From the NCBI GenBank assembly GCA_026225275.1, contig JAMFSL010000057.1, forward strand, positions 18,072 through 82,071: a DNA stretch of 64,000 bases, written 5' to 3'. Numbering within the stretch: position 1 is the stretch's first letter; every line of letters starts with the position of its first letter. The DNA comes from Puia dinghuensis (lineage in GTDB: Bacteria; Bacteroidota; Bacteroidia; Chitinophagales; Chitinophagaceae). The notes beneath the pieces are model-generated. The model was not told the DNA's origin. It saw only the letters and a list, made by a program, of their open reading frames with translations, and ran no database searches. A program made the position numbers and the translations under genes. This document shows positions 18,605 to 28,180 of this stretch, in pieces.

Positions 18605-20386
18605 ATGAGAAATTATCATCGCTATTCATTGGCCTTAGTATTGTGTTGTTGCTTTATGACCCCTCATCTTTCGGCGCAGGTCTCGCCGGACTCCTATGTT
18701 CCCTGCCAGGAAATGCCTACGCTGATCGAGCATTTCAATGCCGATTACAGGGCCGTCGTCCGATTTTACAATACCAGCTTTTATGGCGCCAGAGGCGGCG
18801 GCGGCAATATCGAGGGCTGTGCGCCGATAGAAAGACAAAGACTGGACGATATCTGCCACGAGTATTTAAAAAAGCTGGATGCCGTGGACTTCAACGGTCT
18901 TCCCCAGGAATGCAAAGTGGACTATATCCTTTTAAAGCGGGACCTGGATGGGAAATTGTATCAGTCGGCAAGGGACGCGGCTATCTATGAAAAAATAAAG
19001 ATATGGTTCCCTTTCTCCGATTCGATCTATGCCACCGAAAAGCTGCGGCGAAGAGGACACCAGCTGGATGCGCAGCAGCTGGCCAAAAACTGGGATGGTT
19101 ATACGAACCAGCTGAAGGCACTACGTGAACGCCTCAAAGGCGATACCAGCATGGACATGGCGTCGATCTATGAGGCGGGTCTGGTCGTCGGCGATCTGAA
19201 AAGAGCGATCAACAATATCAATGAATTCTATACCGGCTATGATCCGCTGTTTACGTGGTGGATGCCAAAGGTCTATAAAGATTTCGACGAGGCGCTGAGC
19301 GGTTATGCGGAAACGTTCAAATCGAAGAACAGTCGGTTCGCAGCCCCGGATAAGAGCGGTATTACGGGTCATCCCGCAGGCCGCGAAGAGATCCTCAGAG
19401 AATTGAAGTACGAAATGATACCCTATACCCCGGAGGAATTGATCGATATCGCCAATAAGGAGTTTGCCTGGTGCGATAAGGAAATGCTGAAGGCTTCTCA
19501 CGAAATGGGCTTTGGCGACAACTGGAAGGCGGCGCTCGAGAAAGTGAAGAATACGTATGTTCCGGCCGGGCAGCAGCCGGAAATGATCCTGGGGTTATAT
19601 AATGAGTCCATCGCCTTTTTAAAGAAGCACGATCTTGTTACTATCCCGCCGCTGGCGGAGGAAACCTGGGGCATGACGATGATGTCTCCCGAACGGCAAT
19701 TGCAGGCGCCCTTCTTCCTGGGTGGCGAGCAGATCATGATCTCCTATCCGACGAATACGATGGATGAGGACGACCGGCTGATGAGCATGCGGGGCAACAA
19801 TCCCCATCTCTCGCGGGCGACAGTCCACCACGAGCTTATCGCGGGCCACAACCTGCAGGCCTTTATGAATGGCCGTTACCGTACTTACCGCGATTTCGGT
19901 TCAGGTTTCTGGACGGAAGGCTGGTCGCTGTATTGGGAACTGTTGCTGTGGGATCAGGGATTCCCCCAAACGCCGGAGGACAAGATCGGAATGCTGTTCT
20001 GGCATATGCACCGTTGCGCCCGCATCATCTTCTCTCTGAACTATCACCTCGGTAAATGGACACCCCAGCAATGTATCGACTTCCTCGTAGACCGGGTGGG
20101 TCATGAGCGGGCCAATGCCGCTGGCGAGGTCAGGAGATCTTTCGAGGGGCACTATGGCGACCTGTATCAACTGGCTTACCTCACGGGCGGAAGACAATTC
20201 TATGCGCTGAAGCATGAGATGGTGGACGGCGGTAAGATGACCTATAAGGAGTATCACGACACCATCCTGAAGCTAAATGCCATGCCGATCGAAATGATCA
20301 GGGCGATCATGGAACATCAGCCGCTGACGAAGGACTTTACAACGAAATGGCGCTTCTATGACAATATGCAGCTGCCGGCTAATTAG
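18605..20386 (+). CDS. DUF885 family secreted protein, putative metallopeptidase (copy 1)
   Basis: A 593-residue protein with a Sec signal (LVLCCCFMTPHLSAQ), hence periplasmic or secreted. It carries the DUF885 hallmark HHELIAGH (H409, E410, H415), an HExxxGH zinc-type motif, followed by FWTEGWSLYWELLLWD and the second conserved block GHERANAAGEVRRSFEG. DUF885 proteins are all-helical, resemble the M2/M3/M32 peptidase fold and are presumed metallopeptidases, but the activity is not generally established. It lies 7 bp after the GH127 gene, and its last 29 bp overlap the start of the next gene. A close paralogue lies at 23188-24966. Confidence 0.88.
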   Translation: MRNYHRYSLALVLCCCFMTPHLSAQVSPDSYVPCQEMPTLIEHFNADYRAVVRFYNTSFYGARGGGGNIEGCAPIERQRLDDICHEYLKKLDAVDFNGLPQECKVDYILLKRDLDGKLYQSARDAAIYEKIKIWFPFSDSIYATEKLRRRGHQLDAQQLAKNWDGYTNQLKALRERLKGDTSMDMASIYEAGLVVGDLKRAINNINEFYTGYDPLFTWWMPKVYKDFDEALSGYAETFKSKNSRFAAPDKSGITGHPAGREEILRELKYEMIPYTPEELIDIANKEFAWCDKEMLKASHEMGFGDNWKAALEKVKNTYVPAGQQPEMILGLYNESIAFLKKHDLVTIPPLAEETWGMTMMSPERQLQAPFFLGGEQIMISYPTNTMDEDDRLMSMRGNNPHLSRATVHHELIAGHNLQAFMNGRYRTYRDFGSGFWTEGWSLYWELLLWDQGFPQTPEDKIGMLFWHMHRCARIIFSLNYHLGKWTPQQCIDFLVDRVGHERANAAGEVRRSFEGHYGDLYQLAYLTGGRQFYALKHEMVDGGKMTYKEYHDTILKLNAMPIEMIRAIMEHQPLTKDFTTKWRFYDNMQLPAN

Positions 20387-23087
20387 TTGTTGGTTCCTGG
20401 TGCTGTGCTGCGGTTTACTGCACGCGCAGAATGCGACGACGTGGACAAACGACGCTTTTACGGTGCAACCCGATCAATATGGCATCTCCGGTCTCTGGAA
20501 GACCGGAGACCGCTATGTGACTAATTATATCCGGAAAGGCAAACGCTTTGGCGAAGTGGTGGTGCGCTATCGGGTGGACGGCAGGTTAGACTCTCTCAGG
20601 GCCGGAGGCCCGGAAAAAAGCGATCTGCGGTTGGACGAAAATTTCAAGCTGGATGGTGACCGGCTGAGCTGGACGATCACACTGCACAACAGCAGCGACA
20701 AACCTGTCGTCGTCGAAGACCTGGCGTTGCCCCTGGCCTATAATAGTGGCGGCGGTGAGAATCCCACCGAGATATTCGAACAGCGTGTCGTCAAACATCA
20801 CTTTATTTCCGGGAACAATTCTTTCCTCTATTGGGAGCGACCTACGGGAGTCGGACCCTATCTCGTGATGCTGCCCCAACCCGGCACCTCGCTGGAATAC
20901 TTCTCGACGAACCTGCCCGGTGAGGGCCGTGGCGCCTTTCAGATTTTTGTTCATTCGGCCTTGACTGCCCATGCAGAGACACGCGGTGGCTGGCGGCAGC
21001 CGACTACTTCCCTGACGCTGGCGCCGGGGGCGACAAAGCAGTATGGATTCGTCTTCCGTTGGGCAGACGATTACGATCAGATCCGCGATCTGATCGTGCA
21101 GGAAGGAGGAATCGATGTCCGGGTGATGCCCGGGATGACCATCCCCAACGATCTCGATGTCAGCATCGCGTTGCGCACAAAAGTCAGGATCAATGCTGTT
21201 GTCGCAGAATTCCCTGCCGCCACGACCATTCAGGCGCTGCCGGGGCGGGTAGCAGGCACGAAGCTGTATCGCATCCATTTTTCGCGGCTGGGCGAGAACC
21301 GGCTGACGATCGATTATGGCCGGCATGAGCATACCGGGCTGGAGTTCTTCAGCACCGAACCGCTGGAGACCTTATATAAGAAAAGGGCGGCCTTTATCGT
21401 CGATAGGCAGCAGCACAAGGTTCCGGGAAAATGGTATGACGGCCTTTTCTCGGTCTATGACATGAAGAACCACCAGCTGCGCGGCCCCGACAACCCGGAT
21501 TATTTTGACACGAGCCGGCTGAACTATGTACTGTACTGTGATGACCCGGCCCTGGACAAGGCGCCTTACGTGGCCGCGAAGAATGTATTCTATCCGGATC
21601 AGCATGAGATCGACGCGGTGGAATATTATATTCAGCATTTCGTATGGGGCGGGTTGCAGCGGACGGACCAGGAGACCCCTTTTCCTTATGGAGTGTACGG
21701 CACGCCGAACTGGCTGATCGACAGGGATACGGCGTTGCGGAAGAAAAATGTGAACGACCGCAACAAGGATAAGATGCATATCTGGCGGTCGTATGATTAT
21801 CCGCATATCATGATGTTGTATTATGAAATGTACAAGATTGCCAGTCTGTATCCGGGCAGGACGCACTACCTTGACGCCAAAGGCTATTTGATCCGTGCTA
21901 AGGAGACGGCCAAAGCCTATTTCAGCTACCCTTATGAGATATTGCCCTGGTACGAAACCTACAAATGGGGTTGTTATAATGAACTGTTGCTGTTGCCGCT
22001 GATGGCTGACCTGGAAAAGGAAGGCTATGGCAATGATGCCCGCTGGCTGCGGAGCGAATGGGAAAAAAAGGTCAAGTACTTTGTGTACGATGACCCCTAT
22101 CCATTCCGCAGTGAATATGCCATCGATGCCACGGCCTTCGAATCCAGTCATGCGTTGGCCCAGTATGCCATCCGGCATCCGATGCAGCCTGACAGCAATC
22201 TGTGGTTCGACAAAAATCAGCAGCGGTGGTATTCCCATCCACATATCACCGAGGCGGCGGCGACTAGCTTCATGGACCGGCAGATGTCGGCCAATATCGC
22301 GCTGCGTGGCGCCATCGAGCCTGCCTATTATTATCTCGGCAGTGATTACCGGGGCCGCAGCGATAATTTCACCCTGACCTATATGACGCAGATGGGCGGT
22401 TGGGCCGTACTGGATTATGGTCTGCACTTCGCCTCAAAACCCGCGGATTATATCGGCCTTGGCTATGCAGCCTATCTGGCTCCTTTTGCCTTGATGAACA
22501 CCGGTACTGCCGCCAGCAACTATGGGTTTTGGTATCCGGGCAAAGACAATGACGGCGCCAGCGGCTGGGCCTTCGAATCCCAGCAATATACCAATACCTG
22601 GATCCAGAAGCCGCAAGGCCGCGGTCCCTGGTTTTACGATGGCGAAGTCGACCTGGGCTATGGCGGCGCTACGCGTACTGCGGCAACCATTCTCACCGAT
22701 GACGCGGTATTTGGCCGGGTAGTCTATGGCGGCGCCTGGATGATCGATAATGGCCGCTATGTGATCAGTCCGCGTGACGGCCTGCGGGCCCGGCTGTTCT
22801 GCCGCCTGGATAGTCTGTCCTTCGACCTGCTCCTGCAGCGCGACGGGTTTGCAAAAGAAAAAAGCGTGACGATCGATCCTTCGGGACGGCTGTTGCGCTT
22901 TGTCGTCGAGAACCGTTCGGGCGATGTGCATGTCCTGCCCGTCGAACTAAAAGGATTAGAAGGCGACTATCTGGTGGAGGCGGACAATAATCCTCCTCAA
23001 CATATCCACTTATCAAAAGACTCCACAACCTTCACGATCAATTTACCGGCAAAGGGCCTGACGACTATGCGGCTACATGAACTTTAG
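20358..23087 (+). CDS. DUF5695-like secreted protein, possible carbohydrate-active enzyme
   Basis: A 909-residue protein whose start lies inside the 3' end of the preceding DUF885 gene (29-bp overlap). This start gives a clean Sec signal (LISCWFLVLCCGLLHAQ). Residues about 25-330 look like a beta-sandwich (WTNDAFTVQPDQYGISGLWKTGD, then LSWTITLHNSSDKPVVVEDLALPL). Residues about 340-750 look like an alpha/alpha-barrel with many aromatic motifs (WYETYKWGCYNELLLLP, WYSHPHITEAAATSF), and a short beta domain closes the protein. This resembles sequences labelled DUF5695 in Bacteroidota; the assignment is from memory and moderately sure. The beta-sandwich plus helical barrel layout is shared by many polysaccharide lyases and glycoside hydrolases. 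No catalytic residues can be named. Confidence 0.7.
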   Translation: MTICSCRLISCWFLVLCCGLLHAQNATTWTNDAFTVQPDQYGISGLWKTGDRYVTNYIRKGKRFGEVVVRYRVDGRLDSLRAGGPEKSDLRLDENFKLDGDRLSWTITLHNSSDKPVVVEDLALPLAYNSGGGENPTEIFEQRVVKHHFISGNNSFLYWERPTGVGPYLVMLPQPGTSLEYFSTNLPGEGRGAFQIFVHSALTAHAETRGGWRQPTTSLTLAPGATKQYGFVFRWADDYDQIRDLIVQEGGIDVRVMPGMTIPNDLDVSIALRTKVRINAVVAEFPAATTIQALPGRVAGTKLYRIHFSRLGENRLTIDYGRHEHTGLEFFSTEPLETLYKKRAAFIVDRQQHKVPGKWYDGLFSVYDMKNHQLRGPDNPDYFDTSRLNYVLYCDDPALDKAPYVAAKNVFYPDQHEIDAVEYYIQHFVWGGLQRTDQETPFPYGVYGTPNWLIDRDTALRKKNVNDRNKDKMHIWRSYDYPHIMMLYYEMYKIASLYPGRTHYLDAKGYLIRAKETAKAYFSYPYEILPWYETYKWGCYNELLLLPLMADLEKEGYGNDARWLRSEWEKKVKYFVYDDPYPFRSEYAIDATAFESSHALAQYAIRHPMQPDSNLWFDKNQQRWYSHPHITEAAATSFMDRQMSANIALRGAIEPAYYYLGSDYRGRSDNFTLTYMTQMGGWAVLDYGLHFASKPADYIGLGYAAYLAPFALMNTGTAASNYGFWYPGKDNDGASGWAFESQQYTNTWIQKPQGRGPWFYDGEVDLGYGGATRTAATILTDDAVFGRVVYGGAWMIDNGRYVISPRDGLRARLFCRLDSLSFDLLLQRDGFAKEKSVTIDPSGRLLRFVVENRSGDVHVLPVELKGLEGDYLVEADNNPPQHIHLSKDSTTFTINLPAKGLTTMRLHEL

Positions 23088-23143
23088 TTAAAATTGGTAA
23101 AAGATCGGTCAATTCACAAACATCCCCTGTGATAGAGTTGGAT

Positions 23144-23151
23144 TATATTTG
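23144..23151 (+). promoter_or_regulatory. Candidate -7 promoter box upstream of the second DUF885 gene
   Basis: TATATTTG matches the TAnnTTTG consensus and ends 36 bp before the ATG at 23188, in a 100-bp gap. No good -33 TTTG is present at the usual spacing, so the support is partial. Confidence 0.4.
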
Positions 23152-23187
23152 ACTGCATCACGTCTAACCATAACTATAATCTCGGCT

Positions 23188-24966
23188 ATGAGAAATTATC
23201 GTTTTCTCTTCGGAACATTGTTGTCTCTGCTTATTCCTGCAGCAACCCTCTTTGCGCAGGTTTCCCCCGACGCGTATGTGCCTTGTCAGGAGATGCCCAA
23301 CCTGATGGAGAATTATAACGCCGATCTGCGGGCGCTGGTCCGTTTTTATAACAGCAGCTTTTATGGCTCCAGAGGCGGCTTTGGCAATAACGTGAATACG
23401 GAAGGAGCTTCGCCGGAATTGAGGGGCCGGCTGGACGAGCTGTATCATGAATACCTGGACAAACTGGAGCACCTGGATTTCAAGGGGCTGCCCCAGGAAT
23501 GCAAGGTGGATTATATCCTCTTTAAACGCAACCTCAATGAAAAGGTGCGGGCATCGGCGGCGGAAGCAGCGCAATATAATAAGGTCATGCATTGGTTTCC
23601 ATTTGCCGACAGCATCTACGCCATCGAGAAGCTGCGGCGCAGGGGTCATGTGCTGAATTCCGAACTGCTGGCCAAGGATTGGTTCGACTACTCTAAGGCT
23701 ATCGGGGGTTTGAAGAGCAAGCTAAAAGGCGATACTTCTATGGATATGGATGGCCTCTATGAGGCGGGGTTGGTCATCGCCGATCTTCGGCGTTCGATCT
23801 CCTCGATCAATGAATTTTATAATGGTTATGATCCGTTGTTCACGTGGTGGATGCCCAAGACATATAAGGAGCTCGACGATGCGATGGCCAGCTATGCCGC
23901 CCAGTTCAAGGAAAAGAACAGCCGGTTTGTAGCAGACGACAAAAGCGGAATCGCCGGTCATCCTGTTGGCCGGGAGGAGCTGATCCGCCAGTTGAAATTC
24001 GAGATGATCCCTTATACACCGGAAGAGCTGATCGATATCGCCAACAAAGAATTCGCGTGGTGCGACCAGGAGATGCTGAAGGCATCGCGGGAAATGGGAT
24101 TCGGTGATAACTGGAAGGCAGCGTTGGAGAAGGTGAAGAACTCCTATGTACCGGCCGGTGAGCAGCCCGAAATGATCCTGCGGCTCTTTAATGAATCCGT
24201 AGATTTTTTGAAGAAAAATGACCTCGTTACTATTCCACCGCTGGCGGAAGAGACCTGGGGGATGATCATGATGACGCCTGAGCGACAGCTGGTCAATCCT
24301 TTCTTTACCGGTGGCAATGAGATCAGCATCTCCTACCCGACCAATACAATGGAAGAGGATGACCGGCTGATGAGCATGCGGGGCAATAATCCTTATCTCT
24401 CGCGTGCGACCGTACATCACGAACTGATCGCCGGGCATAACCTGCAGGCCTATATGAATCAGCGTTATCGCAGCTACCGCAACTTCGGGTCGGGTTTCTG
24501 GACGGAAGGCTGGTCATTGTACTGGGAACTGCTGCTGTGGGATCTTGGATTTCCCAAGACGCCGGAGGACAAAGTGGGAATGTTGTTCTGGCATATGCAC
24601 CGTTGCGCCCGGATCATTTTTTCACTCAACTATCACCTGGGCAAGTGGACTCCCGAGCAGTGCATCGACTTCCTCGTAGACCGCGTCGGTCATGAACGGG
24701 CCAATGCCGCGGGCGAAGTCCGCCGGTCCTTCGAAGGACATTATGATCCGTTGTATCAACTGGCTTACCTCACCGGCGGGCGACAGTTCTATGCCATGAA
24801 GAAGGAACTCGTCGATACGCATAAAATGACCTACAAGCAATTTCACGACACGATCCTGCATCTCAACGCCATGCCTATTGAAATGATCCGTGCGATCCTG
24901 GAGAAGCAACCGTTGGATAAGGATTATACCACAAAATGGCGATTCTATGACCACATGACGCCTTAA
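23188..24966 (+). CDS. DUF885 family secreted protein, putative metallopeptidase (copy 2)
   Basis: A 592-residue close paralogue of the protein at 18605-20386, colinear along its whole length and with the same motifs: H411-E412-x-x-x-G-H417 within HHELIAGH, GSGFWTEGWSLYWELLLWD and GHERANAAGEVRRSFEG. The signal peptide is FGTLLSLLIPAATLFAQ. The start is set at 23188, where MRNYRFLF matches the MRNYHRYS start of copy 1; a TTG 39 bp upstream would add residues before the signal peptide. It lies 100 bp after the DUF5695-like gene with its own -7 box, so it can probably be expressed separately. The pair looks like a duplication that left or captured the DUF5695-like gene between the copies. Confidence 0.88.
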   Translation: MRNYRFLFGTLLSLLIPAATLFAQVSPDAYVPCQEMPNLMENYNADLRALVRFYNSSFYGSRGGFGNNVNTEGASPELRGRLDELYHEYLDKLEHLDFKGLPQECKVDYILFKRNLNEKVRASAAEAAQYNKVMHWFPFADSIYAIEKLRRRGHVLNSELLAKDWFDYSKAIGGLKSKLKGDTSMDMDGLYEAGLVIADLRRSISSINEFYNGYDPLFTWWMPKTYKELDDAMASYAAQFKEKNSRFVADDKSGIAGHPVGREELIRQLKFEMIPYTPEELIDIANKEFAWCDQEMLKASREMGFGDNWKAALEKVKNSYVPAGEQPEMILRLFNESVDFLKKNDLVTIPPLAEETWGMIMMTPERQLVNPFFTGGNEISISYPTNTMEEDDRLMSMRGNNPYLSRATVHHELIAGHNLQAYMNQRYRSYRNFGSGFWTEGWSLYWELLLWDLGFPKTPEDKVGMLFWHMHRCARIIFSLNYHLGKWTPEQCIDFLVDRVGHERANAAGEVRRSFEGHYDPLYQLAYLTGGRQFYAMKKELVDTHKMTYKQFHDTILHLNAMPIEMIRAILEKQPLDKDYTTKWRFYDHMTP

Positions 24967-25011
24967 TCCCACCTTAGACATTTAGAGAAAACTTCCACAG
25001 ACGATTTTGAG

Positions 25012-25061
25012 CCGCCGAAGGCGGGTTGGCCAGCGCTTGCTATGAACCGCCGAAGGCGGGT
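25012..25061. repeat. Two 15-bp direct repeats, each a small GC-rich hairpin
   Basis: CCGCCGAAGGCGGGT occurs at 25012-25026 and again at 25047-25061, a 35-bp period. Each copy is itself an inverted repeat (CCGCC-GAA-GGCGG). The pair sits in the 161-bp gap between the DUF885 gene and susC, 66-116 bp before the susC start. It may be a weak transcript end for the upstream genes, a regulator site or a small dispersed palindromic element; no U-run follows. Confidence 0.6.
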
Positions 25062-25127
25062 CGCATTCCGTATTTCACGGGGTCGAAAGGGCTATTCTTT
25101 GCATTCAAATAATCAAAACTGAGAGCT

Positions 25128-28100
25128 ATGAACCAATCGAAAAATCGAGACCGACTGCTGCCAGCATTTCCAAGATGGCTGCTGCTTGTCGTATTCCTGG
25201 GGCTGACCGCCATTCCGGCCCTGGCACAAACCAAAACAATCACCGGCAGGGTCAGAGATGATGCCGGCAATCCCGTCTCCGGGGCTTCCGTCCGGGAAAA
25301 AAGCAGTCAACGGGGGGTAGCTACCGATGCCCAGGGCCGGTTCAAGCTGACCGTGAAGCCGGGTGCTACGCTGGTCATCTCGGCCATCGGCATTGAGGCC
25401 CGGGAAGTGAACACCAGTGATGAATCCAATTATGAAGTCCAGGTAAAGACAACGCAAAATTCCCTCAACGAAGTGGTCGTGACGGCCCTTGGTATCCGCC
25501 GGGAAAAGCGTGAGCTGACCTACAGCACCCAGCAGGTGTCTGGCGAGACCCTCCTTGCGTCCAAGGAGCCGGGGGTGCTGAATGCGCTGGATGGGAAGGT
25601 ATCGGGTGTACAGATCACCGCATCGAGTGGTCAGCCGGGTTCTTCCAGCCAGATCGTGATCCGGGGTACCAGCTCCCTGCTGGGAAACGTCGAGGCCCTG
25701 ATCGTGCTGGATGGCGTACCCATCGATAACAGCGAGACCGGCAACCCGAACGGCACCGGCAGCGGCCAAAGCCGGTTGTCGGACATCGATCCGGCAACTA
25801 TCGAAAGCATCAATGTGCTAAAGGGCTCTGCAGCATCGGCGTTGTATGGATCCAATGCTGCCCGTGGCGTCGTCCTGATCACTACCAAGGCCGGTGCGAA
25901 GAATACCAGGCCCAAGGTCACGTTGAGCTCGCAATGGCAGACGGATAACGGCATTTTGCCGCAAATTCAGACCAAATACGGCCAGGGTGACAGGGGTGTT
26001 TATGAAAATGGCAATACGCCGGCCACACAGACCAGCGCCGTTTGGGGGCCATCGATAGACAGCCTGAGATCCGTCGGACTCCTCACGTATTATAAAAATC
26101 CTTTAAAGGCCTTCCTTACTACCGGAAATACCTATACGAATACGGCAACGGTCAGCGGCGGCGCCGATAAAAGCACCTATTTCTATTCTTATTCGAACCT
26201 GGAACAGACGGGTATCGTGCCGACCACCAACTATAAGCGGAACGCTATTTTTGCTAAATTCAGCAACCAGATCACCGATCAGCTGACGGTCGGCTTTCAA
26301 TTGAACTGGACCCTGTCCAGCCGCCATTTCGTGCCCGAAGGCTATGACCTCACGGATCCGTTATGGACGGTCATTACCGCGCCAAGTACCTGGGATCCCC
26401 TGCCCTACCTGAATGCGCAGGGCAACCAGCGGGTATACCGCGCGAGCCGCAATAATCCTTTCTGGGACCTGCACAATGTCTACAACGACGACAAGGTTAG
26501 CCGGCTTATCCCTATCGTCACCGTTGCCTACAAGCCTACCAGCTGGCTGACGATCACGGACAGGGGCGGTGCGGATACCTATTCGGAGCAGCCTGATTAT
26601 TACGAAGCGCCCAGCAAGCCGCTGGGAACGACCGGGAAGGTCATCCAGCAAAGCAGCAATTTCCGCCAGTTCAACAATGATTTTATCGTTTCCGCCGAGA
26701 AGAAATTTGGTGACTTCAACACCAGCCTGCTGCTGGGTAACAATATCCTGTCGAACTATACGCAGACCCATAGCATTACCGGTACAGGTACTGCGATCAC
26801 TAGTTTCAACAATGTCACCAACGGGTCGACCATCGTCGGTTCTGAAAATTACTATCTGACCCGTAAGGTCGGCTTTTATGGCCAGGCCAATGTCTCTTAC
26901 AGAGATTTCCTGAACCTGTCGTTGACAGGCCGGGTTGACGGATCGTCGGTGCTGGCCTCCAACAAGTCCTACTATCCCTATGGTTCGGCATCGGCGGGCT
27001 TTATCTTCTCGGAATTCATGAAGGATGCTTCGTGGCTGAGCCTTGGCAAACTGCGGGCCTCCTACTCCATCGTAGGTAATGACAACGTTGGTGCCTATGC
27101 ACTGACAACGCCTTATAACCTGGCAACGAATTTCCCTTTCAATGCCGTTACAGGATTTGGAGTCAGCGGCACGCTGGGCAACCCCTATCTGCACAACGAG
27201 ACTACGAAAGAGGCAGAGATCGGGCTTGAAATGAGCTTCCTGCAAAACCGGCTGGGTTTCGAGGTCAGCTATTTCAGCCGGAATCATGACAACCTGCTGA
27301 CGCAGGGGGTGCCGATCGCTCCTTCCACGGGATATTCATCGACCTCGCTGAATGCTGCCGATATGACGAATAAGGGTGTAGAAGCCCTGGTCAATATCAC
27401 GCCGGTCAAGAGCAAGAACTTCAGGTGGGACATGACACTTAACTATACGCGGATCCGTAACAACGTGACCAAGATCAATGGCAATACGCCATCCCTCGAT
27501 ATCGGCCAGACCTGGGCATTTATCGGCAAGCCCGTTGGCGTATTCTATAGCAATGGCTTTGTCCGGGACAGCACTTCGCACGAGATTGTGGTCGACAGCA
27601 AGGGGCTGCCAGTCACCAGCACGACCAACGAGATCATCGGGAACCTCCAGCCTGACTTCCTCGCCGGGATGAACAACAACTTCACCTGGAAGAACTGGCG
27701 TGTCGGATTCTTTATGGACTACCGCAAGGGCGGCGACGTGCTGAACTCCGATGACCGGTATGGCTGGTTCTATGGCACGCCGAAAGTAACCCAAAACCGG
27801 CAGGACTTTGTCGTAAAGGGTATCGTACAGGGCACCGAGACGCAAAACACCACAGTGGTCCATGCCGAGGATTACTACCAGCGGCTGAATACAAACTATG
27901 GAGCGGCGATCCAGGATGGCACCTACCTGAAGCTGCGTACGGCTTCCCTCGGGTATAAGCTGCCGGCTTCGACGTTGCAGAAGACTTGCTTCAGCACGAT
28001 CGGGTTGACGCTCACCGGCAAGAACCTGTTCATCTACAAACCACATTTCACAGGTTCCGACCCTGAAGTGAGCAGTTATGGGACGGGGAACGGCAGTGTC

Positions 28101-28169
28101 GGGGTATACGGGAATACCGTTCCGACCACACGGTCCTTTAACCTGACCCTTAATATCGGCTTCAAATAA
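25128..28169 (+). CDS. SusC/RagA-type TonB-linked outer membrane protein
   Basis: A 1013-residue TonB-dependent glycan importer. The N-terminus is a long signal peptide (WLLLVVFLGLTAIPALAQ), then a carboxypeptidase-D regulatory-like domain (ITGRVRDDAGNPVSGASVREK, about 38-115), a TonB-box-like NEVVVTALGIRREKR, the plug domain (LNALDGKVSGVQI, IRGTSSLLGNVEALIVLDGVPID) and a 22-strand barrel ending in FNLTLNIGFK. The SusD partner follows after 11 bp. Together they form the SusCD complex that takes oligosaccharides through the outer membrane. No anti-sigma/ECF pair or hybrid two-component sensor is adjacent, so regulation must come from elsewhere. Confidence 0.96.
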   Translation: MNQSKNRDRLLPAFPRWLLLVVFLGLTAIPALAQTKTITGRVRDDAGNPVSGASVREKSSQRGVATDAQGRFKLTVKPGATLVISAIGIEAREVNTSDESNYEVQVKTTQNSLNEVVVTALGIRREKRELTYSTQQVSGETLLASKEPGVLNALDGKVSGVQITASSGQPGSSSQIVIRGTSSLLGNVEALIVLDGVPIDNSETGNPNGTGSGQSRLSDIDPATIESINVLKGSAASALYGSNAARGVVLITTKAGAKNTRPKVTLSSQWQTDNGILPQIQTKYGQGDRGVYENGNTPATQTSAVWGPSIDSLRSVGLLTYYKNPLKAFLTTGNTYTNTATVSGGADKSTYFYSYSNLEQTGIVPTTNYKRNAIFAKFSNQITDQLTVGFQLNWTLSSRHFVPEGYDLTDPLWTVITAPSTWDPLPYLNAQGNQRVYRASRNNPFWDLHNVYNDDKVSRLIPIVTVAYKPTSWLTITDRGGADTYSEQPDYYEAPSKPLGTTGKVIQQSSNFRQFNNDFIVSAEKKFGDFNTSLLLGNNILSNYTQTHSITGTGTAITSFNNVTNGSTIVGSENYYLTRKVGFYGQANVSYRDFLNLSLTGRVDGSSVLASNKSYYPYGSASAGFIFSEFMKDASWLSLGKLRASYSIVGNDNVGAYALTTPYNLATNFPFNAVTGFGVSGTLGNPYLHNETTKEAEIGLEMSFLQNRLGFEVSYFSRNHDNLLTQGVPIAPSTGYSSTSLNAADMTNKGVEALVNITPVKSKNFRWDMTLNYTRIRNNVTKINGNTPSLDIGQTWAFIGKPVGVFYSNGFVRDSTSHEIVVDSKGLPVTSTTNEIIGNLQPDFLAGMNNNFTWKNWRVGFFMDYRKGGDVLNSDDRYGWFYGTPKVTQNRQDFVVKGIVQGTETQNTTVVHAEDYYQRLNTNYGAAIQDGTYLKLRTASLGYKLPASTLQKTCFSTIGLTLTGKNLFIYKPHFTGSDPEVSSYGTGNGSVGVYGNTVPTTRSFNLTLNIGFK

Positions 28170-28180
28170 AAACTATCAGC

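Noticed and set aside
21372..22427. Long minus-strand open frame (351 residues) within the DUF5695-like gene
   Set aside because: It is antisense to a well-supported secreted protein, lacks any recognisable domain, and is rich in Ile/Arg/His as expected from complementary codons.
25093..25101. TATTCTTTG as the susC -7 box
   Set aside because: It is one base longer than TAnnTTTG between TA and TTTG and has no matching -33 element, so it was not listed as a promoter.
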